A stretch of 64,000 nt of DNA from Zizania palustris (Eukaryota; Streptophyta; Magnoliopsida; Poales; Poaceae). Under the pieces are notes generated by a model. That model was given only the letters and a program-made list of their open reading frames with translations, did not search any database and had not been told where the DNA came from. Position 1 is the first letter of the stretch; every line of letters begins with the position of its first letter. A program made the position numbers and the translations under genes. Below, piece after piece: positions 36,123 through 47,754 of this stretch. The stretch is taken from assembly GCA_019279435.1 (NCBI GenBank), contig JAAALK010000082.1, positions 10,441,455 through 10,505,454 of the forward strand, read 5' to 3'.

Positions 36123-36618
36123 TGTTGGGGGAAAATACTTCATCCCCAAGATCTTCAAGATTACAAGACAAAGACAACTCATAAAGTTCTAAGTCCAAGA
36201 TTTGTCTCCGTACTGACGAAGGGTTAAGGCCGGAGGGTCTATCCAGACTCCGGTCCGAAGGTACCCACCGAAGGCTCCACCTCCGCAGTGGAGAACAGCC
36301 GGACAGACGGGACGTCTGCCTTATCTACCTTCTTCGGACATACTTTACTATTTTATCACTATTAGGGGTACCGAAATAGTTTCCACTATGTCGGTTGTAA
36401 TTGAGGGGTAAAAAGGTCTTTTTCTTAGAGTTTTTACCTATAAATACCCCCATTCTCACCCTGTAATAGGCATCGAATATTCAGATATTCAATACACAAC
36501 TTCGAACTACTTCGAGCTATTATCCTATACGGAGGCTGGAGATAGTCCACTTCACAAACTCTTTGTTTGTTAGTTCTTAATCTTAGAGAACCTGTTAGTG
36601 TAATCTTTTACGCCAATA
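36123..36618 (+). repeat. 5' LTR of element D (496 bp)
   Basis: Starts TGTTGGGGGAAAATAC and ends CGCCAATA (CA mutated to TA). It has TATAAATACCCCC near 36445 and the same block order as the F LTR (497 bp): GTCGGTTGTAAT, CCTATAAATACC, CACCCTGTAATAGG, GCTATTATCC. The PBS region TTGGTGCCATCAGTGGGGAA follows. Confidence 0.88.
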
Positions 36619-36812
36619 GTTGGTGCCATCAGTGGGGAACCTAATTCTAAATGTAGTTCTCAACACTACCTGCACTTCGAAGAGCACTTGCAGAGGGAGT
36701 TTCGGAGTCTAAAGATTATGCGCACCCTTCGGTAAGGGGCTTCAAAGCGCAGTTCGATCGCCTTCCCAAATCATTCTCAGTCTTCGGTCTTCGGACCCTA
36801 GCCTCGTAAGCC

Positions 36813-39800
36813 ATGCCTCCTAAGTGGAGCCTAGCCACCGATCCTCCCTGAAGGTCCCCTCGAATCAACGGTGCAGGACCCTCAGCCATTCCACAAACTC
36901 CCGAAGTGGTCATCAGACCTCGAGCATCCAGAGTCCCTCGAGCAGTTCCCTCGGTGCTTCGAACTAATTATCATAGTTCCCAAGACCCAAAGGTTCCCTC
37001 TGGAGGAAGCGAAGACCTTCCTGAGGATGTGGCTGCCCAAGTAGCACAACTTTAGGAAGAAGTAGCAAGATGGAGGCAAGAGGTTGCAGATAGGCTTCGC
37101 CCTCAAGCCTTCCCTCTTGCTTCGGAGGTGCATCAAGACGGCAGTCCTGATGATTATCTCGAAGCTCCTCGAGTCCTAGAAGATGCCGAGAATGCATCCT
37201 TCGATGATGAATCCCCGCTGCATCCAGACTTGCAGAAAGTGCCCTTCGACCCCAGGTTCAAAGCCTCTAAGTTGCACAAATACTCTGGTGGGTCTGATCC
37301 CGGAGAGTTCTCTCGTTCTTATGCCCTGGCAATAGAAGCCAACGGAGGGGTGAGGAATACAATGGTAGAATTTTCCCCCTCACATTGGAAGGTGTGGCTC
37401 TCCGTTGGTTTTGGTCTCTAAAGCCAAGATCAAATAGGCCATGTGAGCAGCTGAAAAGGAAGTTCATGAGTAACTTCCAAGGGACGTTCGTAGCCCCGAT
37501 GTCCACGGGAAGCTTGTTCCAGGTGAAGCAGCAAGCAGGAGAGACCCTTCGAGAGTATTTTACACGCTCCGCCCACACCAAGTCCGAGATAAAAGGCTTG
37601 TCTACCTCTTCGGTAGTGGACGCGGCACGCGAATGGGTGTTGAACCAAGACCTCCTTAGCAAACTTCACCGGAAGCCGGTGTCATCCATAGCATAGCTAA
37701 TGGCATACTTCAAATATTATGCCAAGGCAGAAGAAGGCTGCCTCCAAATAATTGTGGTGCCTGCACCAGCCCTCCTTCGAGAAGTGAAGCCGGAGCCACA
37801 AGCCCCCTTCGACAATCGCCTTAATGATCATAGAAGGAGAAAGAAGCATTTCCATTCCGAGGTATTAAATATTGCCCCCTATGCCCCGAAGATGCCTGTC
37901 AACTATCAATAGGTGCAAGTTAACAAGGCTAGTACCTCGAAGCTACAAGAAAAGTCGGCTGGCAGGTGCCAGACCCTCTTTTGTTTCATCCATGGTGAGA
38001 ACAGGAGCCATGAGACCAAAGATTGCAAGTCCATACTGGCCCTTCGGGGCGAGTATTTAGGAAGAAGCTTAGGGTGAGGTACTTCGGATTGGGCCCCTCT
38101 AGCAATACGTTCGGATCCTGTGCATGCTGTGGGCCGAGCCGGCAATCCTAAAGCACCGATGCAGCTCCCGGTGGCCAACATTATGCCACAACCGAAGCAA
38201 GAGGACCCACAAGATCGCGGAAAGTGGGTTGTCCTACCCATCTTTGGAGGGGGGACCCTCGGTAGTATGTCAAAGCGACATTGGAGGGACTATGTTTGCG
38301 AAGTAGGGCATATATGGACTTCGAGCTCGGTTGCAAAAATGCCCGAGTGGTCCCATGTACCTATTTCTTTTACTGCCCATGATGCTGTAGAGGTGAAATT
38401 CCCCCATGCTGACCCTCTTGTCATTTCAGCTGATATAGCGGGAGTTGAAGTCCGAAGGATATTGGTGGACGCTGGAAGCTCCGCTAATATACTCTTCGTC
38501 CAGGCCTTCGACCAGATGTGCATTCCCCGAAGACACTTACTTCCGACAGCCCGCCCACTCCAAGGCTTCACAGGTCCTCCTCTCGATGCCCTTGGATAGA
38601 TAGGGCTCGAGGTTGCCTTCAAAGAGGGGCCCCTAGCTAGAGTTAAGGAGGTTATCTTCAGTGTCGTCGATGCCTCGTATGCCTATAACGCAATCTTCAG
38701 AAGGGGAATGATGACCAATTCAGAGCTGTAGCACATCATAACTATCTATGTCTCAAGATGCCCACACAAGGTGGAGTTCTCATGATTTCAGGAGACCAAG
38801 CTACAGCTCGGACAGTGGAGTATGGCCATGGTCCACCTCTGGACCCCTAGTAAGTGAATAGTGTACTGGTGCACTCAGAGGAAGCTTCGGGGTCCTCAAA
38901 CCCCTCGAAGGGCCCTTCCCTAAAGCCAAGCCCAGAAGGTGATGTGATCAAAAAGATGATCCTTAAAGATGGCAAAGAATATCCAATCCAATTTGGCAAG
39001 GGGCTACCTTCGGAAATATCTACTTCGCTGGAGGAAGTAGTTAGAGAAAATTTGGATATCTTCGCGTGGTCCGACGAATATATCCCCGGAGTTGACCGGA
39101 GCATCATCGAGCACAGTTTACTCGTCAATCCAAAGGCTCGACCAATTTGCTAGGGGCTCCATAAGTTATCAACTGAAAGAGCAGACCTCGTCAAGGCGGA
39201 GGTGGAGAAAATTCTGAGGGCTGGAATCATCAGAGAGGTAGCCCACACAGAGTGGTTGGCTAACCCCGTTTTTGTCAAGAAAAAGGGCTCCGACAAGTGG
39301 CGCATGTGCATTGATTTCACTTCACTAAATAAAGCATGCCCGCAAGACCCCTACCCTATGCCCCATATCGATCAACTTGTGGATTCTATGGCTGGCTCTG
39401 AGCTTATAAGCTTCCTAGACGCATACTTCGGTTATCATCAAGTTTGGCTAAAGCGCGAAGATGAAGCCAAGATGAGTTTCATAACTCCTTTCGGACTATT
39501 TTGTTATGTCCGAATGCCTTTTAGCTTGCGGAATGCCGGGGCTACTTTCTCACGTCTTATTGCTAAGGCTCTAGGTCACCAGATAGGCTGAAATGTCGAA
39601 GACTATATGGATGACATTGTAATAAAGAGTGTTGTAAAGCACCATCATAATTTAGACCTAGCAGAAACTTTTGAGTGCCTCTGAGCATGTGGAGTTCGCC
39701 TCAACCCTAAAAAATGTATATTCGGGGCGCAAGCAGGAAAATTGCTAGGGTACTTAGTTTCGATCAGATGAATCGAAGCTAGCCCGACGCAGATAAGTGC

Positions 39801-40931
39801 ACTGCAAAGAATGGCTCCACCAAAAAATCTGAAGCAAGTCTAGAAGCTGACAGGACGGCTCCCAGCCCTCAGCAGATTCCTAGCCAGATCAGCAGAGCGA
39901 AGCCTCCCAATATTTAAATCCCTAAAGGGGTCCAAGAGTTTAAAATGGACGTCGGAGTGCCAGAGAAGCTTCGATGATATTAAAGATTATCTCAGAAATT
40001 TATCAACGCTTACTGTGCCCCTCCCAGAAGAAACTCTCGTTCTTTATCTTGCAACAACAGGCTCCGCAATAAGTGCAGTGCTGGTCAGGGAAATAGAGCT
40101 TAAGGGAAAACTGGTGCAGAACCCAGTATACTTCGTCTCAGAAGCTTTGTTCGGAGCAAAGACAAGATACTTTGAGCTCACAAAATTTGTTTATGCTTTG
40201 GTAGTGGCCTCACGGAAGCTAAGGCATTACTTTTTAGCATATAATCTAATTGTCCCTACCTCATATCCCCTTGGTGATATGCTTCGGAGCAAAGACTCCA
40301 TGGGTAGGATTGGAAAATGTGTTGTCGAACTAGCCCCCTTTGGTATTTCCTTCATGGCAAGAATAGCTATCAAGTCCCAAGTCATAGCTGACTTTGTGGC
40401 CGAGTGGTCTCCATCTGTAGTTTGGGCTCCAGAAGAAACCTCCGAAGGTCTGTGGACAATATTTTCTAACTGAGCCTATCAGGCATATGGTGCTGGAGCT
40501 GGAGCTGTGATAATATCGTCGTCAGGGCAGAAGGCCATGTATTTTGCAAGGCTCAACTTTAAGACCACTAACAATATTGCAGAATACGAAGGGATCCTAC
40601 TAGGCCTTCCAATGGCAAAAGGCGGCTTGAAGTTTGCGGTGGTAGCAATCGAATATTTTTCTAAATGGGTCGAAGATGAACCCCTAACTGCTATCACTTC
40701 AAAAAATGTACAAAAATTCTTTTGGCAGAATATCATTTGCAGGTTTGGAGTGCCTAGGGAGTTAACTGTTGATAATGGCACTCAATTTGAAGCCGGGCCA
40801 TTTAAATAGTTTTGCGAAGGCCTGGGCATCAAGTTATGCTTCGTAGCTGTTCGCCACCCCCAATCCAATGGAGCCGTCGAGCGGGCAAATGGAAATATTC
40901 TTTCCGGTTTGAATTGAAGAATTGTCGGGCT
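36813..40931 (+). pseudogene. gag-pol of element D (broken), up to integrase
   Basis: ATG 36813 starts MPPKWS. Gag (SRSYALAIEANGG, FSTNFQGTF-like, LFQVKQQAGETLREYF) spans 37120-37900; a CCHC-like FCFIHGENRSHETKDC is near 37980; the protease reads LVDAGSSANILF (DAG where relatives have DGG) near 38466; RT is at 38960-39650 with YMDDIVIKS intact near 39605; RNase H is at 40010-40440. Near 40605-40612 the second RNase H (NNIAEYEGILLGL) is fused in frame to the integrase core (LKFAVVAIEYFSKW). The end of that RNase H, the HHCC finger and the first catalytic Asp are lost. The integrase continues (TVDNGTQFE, PQSNGAVERANG) to 40931. Confidence 0.88.
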
Positions 40932-43671
40932 TGGAGAAACCAAGAGTGGTTTTGGTCTGGATGATGAGTGATTGACAAGGATGAGCGTTTGAGCGAATGA
41001 GTGGTCGAGAGTGTGTTGAGTGCATCGAGGGTTTCGATGTGAGATGGAGGTTTGGCTGTCGAGGGTTTCGGCAGTGTGTCGCATTCTTGTTTTGGCTTGT
41101 CTTGTTTGTGCAGGGTGGAGATGCTGACCGACTATCGACAGCGGGTGATCGAGGGTCGAGCGGGGAGCTTGATGCCGGAGGATCAGGGAGGCCGGGCGAA
41201 GTTTGGAAAGATCTCAAGAGTGCATGAAGAGACGGAGCAAGACTTGGACGGATGACTGACTGCGACGGCGTGACGACCGGGTTTGCGAGAGGGAGGCCAG
41301 GACAAGCATTCGCGTGGCTCGAGGGGATCGAGAGCGGAAGTGGCTTGCTGGCGCTCGGAGTCACGAAGCGGTGTCATGAGTCGAAGGGCTGAGAGGCTTT
41401 GTCGGTTTTTGCTGAAAACTGTCGAAACGTTTATTGTTTTTACTAATTCAATAAAATAGTGTCAAGTTTTTAGTTTAAATTTTTTAGTGTCTTAGTGTGT
41501 ACTTTTTAGAGTGTTTTTGGAGTATATATATTCTGAAAATATTCTAAACAGAGGTCTATTGTAATAGGGTATTTTCAGTTTTATTTTTTTCAGAATTGTA
41601 ATTTGAATATTCCTAGGGGGCTGATTGTAAAAGAGACCTTCTAGAATGGTGGGCAGGTGAGATAAATATCTCCCTGCTGGCCGAACAGACGGAGGATCAC
41701 CCAGAACTTTCCAGCAGATCAAATCTAGTTTTCTCTCTTGCAAATTTTGATCAACCGAGAGTGTTCTTCCTGCGATGAAATATTACCGTGAATAATGTGC
41801 TGCTTCAATTGCCGGATTCGCTACAGACTTGTCGGCAAGGGTGTTCACCATCGAAAAATCTGATTTTCTAAGCAATTTGTCCAGGTAATTTTACCTTCGA
41901 TTTTTCTGTGATTTTCTTGATGATCTGTGATGGTTTTTACGGTGATTATCTCTGGTTGTGAGTGATGTTTATACATAATAGTATTGATTCTTGAATCGGT
42001 TAAATACTCCATGAATTTCATGATCTAGTCTGTTTTTACTTGTAGTTCAGAGTTTGAATCCTGAATACTCTTGATCATATTAGGTTGTTTCCTTGTGTTC
42101 AGATATTGGTTCATATGTATGTGACTGAATGAAAATGTGTAGATAGTATCTGATCAAGTTTTGGCTGATTGAATGTTGAATTGAGAGTGTATCTAGATAT
42201 AATCTGGTTGGTTTTGAATCATCCTTTTATCTCAATCTCTACTCATAGTTTGCTGATGTTGAATTGATTCAAGTCAGATGAACTGTTCGGTTGATGTGTT
42301 CAGCTTGTAATCTGTTGATTCTTGATCTGATTCAAAGAGTGTTTGAATAGAGTCTGAATTGAGAATAGTGGTGGTCTGTTTTAGCCGAGTTAATTCTCTA
42401 CAACTCTGGATGCATGTGTTCCTGATTCAATTCTCCCTGAAATATTTGCTGAATTAATTTTAATTGAGTGTTCATGTTATGAGATAAGTTCTGAAAATTT
42501 TTTGGAAATGGACACTGAAAGTATACATCTGATTGATAGATCCACATGAGTTGTCTAAACTGAAGTGCTTTTCTGAACTGTTTTTAGTCTAAGGTTTTGC
42601 ATTAGTTTCTGTTTTCAAGCAAATCCTGTTTACATCTTCTCTTGCTGATCTTACAAAGGTTCGAAAAGTAGAATATGAATTGAATGAACTGATGTTACTG
42701 ATAAAGAGGTTGATCCAGATATTTAAACTTGTCTTTGATAATATTTTCTGTGGATTAACTCATTGCAATATTCAGCATTAGAACAAAGCTTTTAGTTCTG
42801 ACTCAAATTTATGACATGTACTTCAATTGCATTTTCTGATTGGTCATGAAATTGCTATAATCATTGTTTGAATGTAGTTTTGAATCTAAATAACCTTGTC
42901 AAGTTGTTGTTCTACCTATTGGTACTGATTTGAAGAAGTTTATGAATATTGCTAATGTGCTGAAGTTACAAATGTTGAAATGTCTATTAGTGTTGTCGGA
43001 TAATGAACAGTAATTGCTATATATTCCAATCTGTTTGCTTCAAGTTTGCTGAATTCAAATCATGAGTTGAGTTCATGTTATTGTTCCTGATCTTCTGATT
43101 AAATCTAATTGCCTGAAATGCTTAGATGAAGTATAGTTCTTGTTCTGATTTTGGTAGTTTCATGTTGTCGGTTCTGCTATAGTAAGCACTAGTGTGTTTT
43201 CTCTTCAAGTTTCTGATTCTAGTGCTCAACTTGTTGAACGTTCAGACTCTAACTTTGTTGACAGGTTTTGAGTTAGAGTTTGCTGATTTGAAACTTGTTT
43301 GAGGTTGTAAATTGCAATCTGAATCAGATTATGACAAATACACTTTGCTAAAGTTATATTTACTATTCACTGTCTGAAAAATTTCAGAAGTGTTTGAATC
43401 TTAATTGTGATTGAGTTAAAACATTTTGTTATCCTTTTTACACTTTAATTTGATCTCTGGAGTGAGTATTTTGATAAGTTGTTGTTTGAGAAGCTTGAAT
43501 CAAAGTTGTTTTTAGGCAGTTGAATCTGTTTGAGCTCTAAATTGTGCTGATTGGTTTGAAACATGATTTTGAGTCCTTAGAGGTGCGGTGGGTGATTTGA
43601 TTAGGCCATCACATTTGAAATAAAGTGTTGAGGCGCCTATTCCCCCCTCTAGTCACCATTCCGATCCCACA
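40932..43671 (+). repeat. 5' LTR of element E (2,740 bp)
   Basis: It starts TGGAGAAACCAAG at the break in D's integrase and ends CACCATTCCGATCCCACA two bases before the PBS. It matches 59034-61688 nearly throughout and solo LTR G more distantly. The second half (about 41900-43570) is T-rich non-coding DNA. ORFs in it are not supported. Confidence 0.9.
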
Positions 43672-43673
43672 AC

Positions 43674-43685
43674 TGGTATCAGAGC
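43674..43685 (+). other. Primer-binding site of element E
   Basis: TGGTATCAGAGC, two bases after the LTR end; complement of initiator Met-tRNA 3' end, the usual primer of SIRE-type copia elements. Confidence 0.92.
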
Positions 43686-43733
43686 CGGTTTGATCACGAG
43701 TTGACCTTTACTAGTTGTGATCCTTTTGGCGAC

Positions 43734-45989
43734 ATGGTTAGGAACACAAAGATCCCAACGTTTGATGGTCGATACTATGCCTATTGGAAGGTGCGCATGG
43801 AGGCTTCCTTGCTTAGCCAAGGAAGTGTGATATGGGACATTGTTGCATCCTAGTACACGATTCCTGAAACTCGTACCTCAGAGACTGAGATGGCTCAATA
43901 TGAATGTAATAGCAAGGCTAGAAACATTATTTTCATCAGTCTGAGTCGCAACGAGTTCGACAGGGTCCAGCACCTTCGTACTGCTTGAGAGATTTGGTCG
44001 ACATTGAGTAGTTTTCATGAGGGCACATCATAGATTAAGGCTAGGAGGCAGAGCACGTATAATCAAGAATACCAAATGTTCGTGCAAGGCCCTACGAATC
44101 TGTTGATGCTTTGTTTGCGCGCTTTGATGGCATTGTTAGTAACTTGCGCTCCACTAGGACGCTAGCTTACTCAGATCATGACCGAGCGATCAAACTTCTC
44201 TATGCTCTGGATCGTAGCATATGGGAAGTTAAGATCTCAAGCATTGAAGAATCTGCGAGCTTTAATACTTTGACATGCGATGAACTTTTCAGTAAGCTTA
44301 AGTCCACCGAGATCGCCAAGGAATCTCGTTCTAGGATTGGGAGCTCTTTGCCACAATTCATGGCACTAGTTTCTGGTTCCGGCAGTGGTACCTCATCTGG
44401 AGGTATTTTGTCTGGCGTTTCTGGAGCTTGTGTTTTCTTTGATGCTTTTGACTTGTCCTCCCTTGTCTCTGTCACAAAAGAACAAGTGGATGCTCTAGAT
44501 GATGAGGAGCTAGCTCTCATCATCAAGAAGTTCACTCGTTTTTACAATGATAGATGAGACCGAAGGAGAGGAGGGTCACAAGGGTGTTTTGAGTGTGGAG
44601 ATACATCTCACATTAAAGCAAATTGCCCTAAACTGAAAATGAAAAATGAAAATGAGCACAAGCACCAAAAATGGAACAAGAAACCTTCTTTCAGAGGAAA
44701 GCGAGGAAAAATGGCTAAGAGAGTAGCCAGAGATTTTGTGGCCACTCTCAGTGACATTGACAGCACGTCAAGCGAGGAGCCAAGCTCGAAGGAAGAGGAG
44801 CCTCCCAAGAAAGAGAAGAAGGAGAAGAAGGAGAAGAAGATAGTGGACATCACCGACCTTTGCTTCGTGGTCAACGGTGACTACAGCAGTGACGAGCTTG
44901 ACACTTTTGAGGTATATATCCCATGATCAGATTCTTGTTCAGAATGATGAATTGCATGATGCTATTTATTCTCAGGATAGATTGCTTAAACTTGCTACTA
45001 CAGAACGTAAAGAACTAAAACTCAGACTTGAAGCTATCTCCACTGAACTTGCTATTTTGAAATCTAAGTCTGATGTTGCCGATTGTGAGTCATGTCTTAC
45101 TGTTATGGATGAGCTTGCTCATCTGCATTTTATACATGCTCAAACTTTTGAAAAACTTGAATTAACTGAAAAGCAACTGTTGTTGGTGGAGTCTAGTCCT
45201 GTGGTCATTAACGAATGCTTGAACTGTCCTTTGCTTGTTGAGAGCATCAATTTGAGAGATAGGCATGTTGATGAACTTAAGGTTAGATTGGAGAGTGCTG
45301 AATGTTCTAAGGATGTGCAGCCGGCTTGTCCCACCTGCATCACCCTTAAGGACCAACTCAGTTTTGCTAGAGAGCAAGCGGAAAAATTGAAATGTGAAAA
45401 TGACTACCTTCTCTCCGTTGTGGAAAAATGCACTGAAGGAAAGGGTAGGATGGACCTTCTTTTGGCTAAAACCAAAATGTGTGCTGACAGGGCAGGGTTA
45501 GCTCTCGGGTTGGGTTATGAGAGAACCACTCCAAACACTTTGAGCAAAACTGTGTTCACTCCTCCCACTACCCTTGAGAAAGAGAGAGCCCATTTAGACA
45601 CCGATCAAAAAGCCAAGAATCCTACCCAACCGACAAAGAAAGCTCTTCGTGCTTCAGATGAACCTCCTCAGCCAAAACCCAAGAAAACTGTGAGATTTAC
45701 ACTCGAGATCCATACTCACGCACCCAAGAAATTGTATCACTATTCTTATTGTCATCGGTTGGGTCATTTGGTTGGGTTTTGCTTTCGTCGTATCAGGGAT
45801 GAGCGTCGGTCTTTTTCTATGAGCTTTCAGGACATGCACTACTCATCTTTAGGTATGCATGAGTATGCTTTCCGCTCTTATCCTGATTTTGAGGCCACAC
45901 ATGGTTTTGAAAGTGATTTTGCCCCTCATGGTGTACACCATTCTTCATATGGTGATAGACCACGTGTAAGAGGCTTTGATGCTCGATAG
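43734..45989 (+). pseudogene. gag of element E with long coiled coil and two CCHC-like motifs
   Basis: ATG 43734 opens MVRNTKIPTFDGRYYAYWKVRME, the classic start of copia-type gag (UBN2-like). After stops near 43853, 43990 and 44030 and a frame change near 44090 the domain continues to 44557. One more stop is followed in the same frame by a zinc knuckle (CFECGDTSHIKANC, 44590-44630) and a Lys/Glu-rich stretch. An indel near 44916 leads to an open frame to 45989. That frame has a long coiled coil with paired cysteines (about 44940-45480), a basic Pro-rich linker and a second CCHC-like motif (YCHRLGHLVGFCF) near 45745. No protease or pol follows. Domain names are inferred from motif layout. Confidence 0.82.
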
Positions 45990-47195
45990 GTTGGGAGACC
46001 TCATCGATTTCCAGGTTCATGCTTTATTGCTAGACCACACACTTTTTATCATGATTTATCTCCTGTGCATGGTCAGTGTTCTACTTTGCCTGGATCTTGA
46101 GTTTTGCGATACTGGATTCCAAAACAATTTTTATCTCACCCTTTCACCGAGCATCCCAGAGATACGAGCATGTTTTGAGGAGGAGCTGTGTAGCATTGCA
46201 TGAGCTTCTGTCATATGATTAATTGCTTTTACTAGTACATGCTTTGTTATGCCTTTGATCTATTGTCTTTAATACTGTTGATTACTTGGCATGTCATCAC
46301 TTGATAATTGTCATGAGCATGGCTTTTATTTGTGAAATTTTGAAAATGGTCACTGCTTAGTCTAGAAACTAGCTTGAATGGGTTGAGTGCTTTTGCTAGC
46401 TTTTACACACCTGATAGCTAGGTCCTTTCTATCTTGGTTGCTAATATGCAACTTGATTTCATCAAAATTGAATGAAAATGAAAATGAATGAAAATGAAAA
46501 TGAAGATGGATGATATTCATGCTTTTGTGTGCTGAATTTTGAAAAGATCCAAGTGGGTTTGCTTTGTCGCACTACTTTGTTCTGGACAGCTTACCATAGC
46601 ACTTTGGTAAGAACCGGGACATTGTAGTGTTTGACGAGACCATTTCTTTAAGCTTCTGATGGTTTCAACCTAAGCTTAGCATGGTCGGTTAGCATAAGGT
46701 TGACATGCAAATAACCACTGGCACAAAAATGAAAAATTTGAAATTCATTGCATATCATGTTTGTTGAAGCACCTTGAAGTGGGATACGCTTTTCGAGTGT
46801 ATGCTTGTTTAGCTTTTGCATCTCATGCCTTGACATGTCTAGTATGCTAGTCTGAGTGGTGATGCTTTTATTTGCTAAAATCTGAAAATGCTTGCTCATG
46901 CCTTTTGTTTAGATGGTATTCATTTGAGGATGTCATACAATACTTTTAGATGATATTCAAGGCGAATACTTGTTTGTACTGTAATTGCAGCTGCTCATGT
47001 CTCAGAAGCTCACATATCTGCTTTACCCTCTTTTTGCCCTCTTTGCATCTTTTTATCTCCTTGATGACTGCATTGTCAAAGGGGGAGAAATGATCTACAT
47101 GATGCTTTTGTTGGATTGCTTGGTTAAGGGGGAGTTGGCTTTTATGTTGAAATGCGGTTTTGATGCGATGCGATGCACTTTTGATGGTTTGATGC
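45990..47195 (+). other. 3' non-coding part of element E
   Basis: AT-rich DNA without coding signal, where an autonomous SIRE element would have pol. It ends in short GATGC/TTTTGATG repeats (47155-47195) into which F inserted. The same tract goes on after F (58827-58900), followed by the polypurine tract ATCAAGGGGGAGAT (59021-59033). Confidence 0.7.
47191..47195. other. TSD of element F, left copy (gatgc)
   Basis: Identical 5 bp occur at 58822-58826, just after the 3' LTR. Confidence 0.93.
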
Positions 47196-47692
47196 TGTTG
47201 GGGGAAAATATCCCATCTTCGGGGTTATTGCCAAAGCAACATGAAGACAGTCAACCAGTTCGAAGATAGTCCGAAGGTCATCTTCGAAGGCAGCTTGGAA
47301 CCTCGTCAGGAGTCCGAAGACTGGCATTGGTTCGAAGTATATCTTCGAACCAAAGCCTTCCAGGATCTTTTCTGCCAGCTAAGATGGAAGACTTATCTTC
47401 TATCCTATTAGATTAGTCTTTTACCATTTTAGCCCTATTAAGGAAATCAAATAGTTTCCTTAATGTCGGTTGTAATAAAGGGGTAAATAGGTCTTTTCCT
47501 TAATGTTTGGGCCTATAAATACCCCCCATTTCACCCTGTAATAGGGACAGATTTACAAGTGAATCAATACACACTTTCGAACTATTCTAAGCTATTATCC
47601 TTTCGGAGGCTTAGAACAGTTTGCTTCGCAAACACTTCGTTTGTTAGTTTCTTTTCTACAGAAACCTGTTAGCGTAATCTTTTACGCCAACA
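47196..47692 (+). repeat. 5' LTR of element F (497 bp)
   Basis: TGTTGGGGGAAAATATCC start, TTTTACGCCAACA end. It contains several TTCGAA/CTTCGAAG palindromes in its first 180 bp, then the promoter and the R-U5 part. Confidence 0.95.
47514..47520 (+). promoter_or_regulatory. TATA box of the F LTR
   Basis: TATAAAT in the context GGGCCTATAAATACCCCCC, 180 bp before the LTR end; the same context exists in the LTRs of D and in the 5' LTR of A. A copy lies at 58643-58649 in the 3' LTR. Confidence 0.75.
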
Positions 47693-47693
47693 G

Positions 47694-47711
47694 TTGGCGC
47701 CGTCCGTGGGG
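47694..47711 (+). other. Primer-binding site region of element F
   Basis: TTGGCGCCGTCCGTGGGG follows the LTR after one base. The TGGCGCC start is usual for Tat-lineage PBSs; I do not assign the tRNA. Confidence 0.75.
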
Positions 47712-47754
47712 AACTTAGTCCAAAAAACTTCGTTCTCTACCAACTTCTTGCATC

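Noticed and set aside
40834..41364. Minus-strand frame of 176 codons at the D/E junction
   Set aside because: It crosses the border between two elements and is an accident of juxtaposition.
41900..43570. T-rich region as a possible host intron or gene
   Set aside because: It is repeated at 59990-61680 and is the second half of the E LTR.
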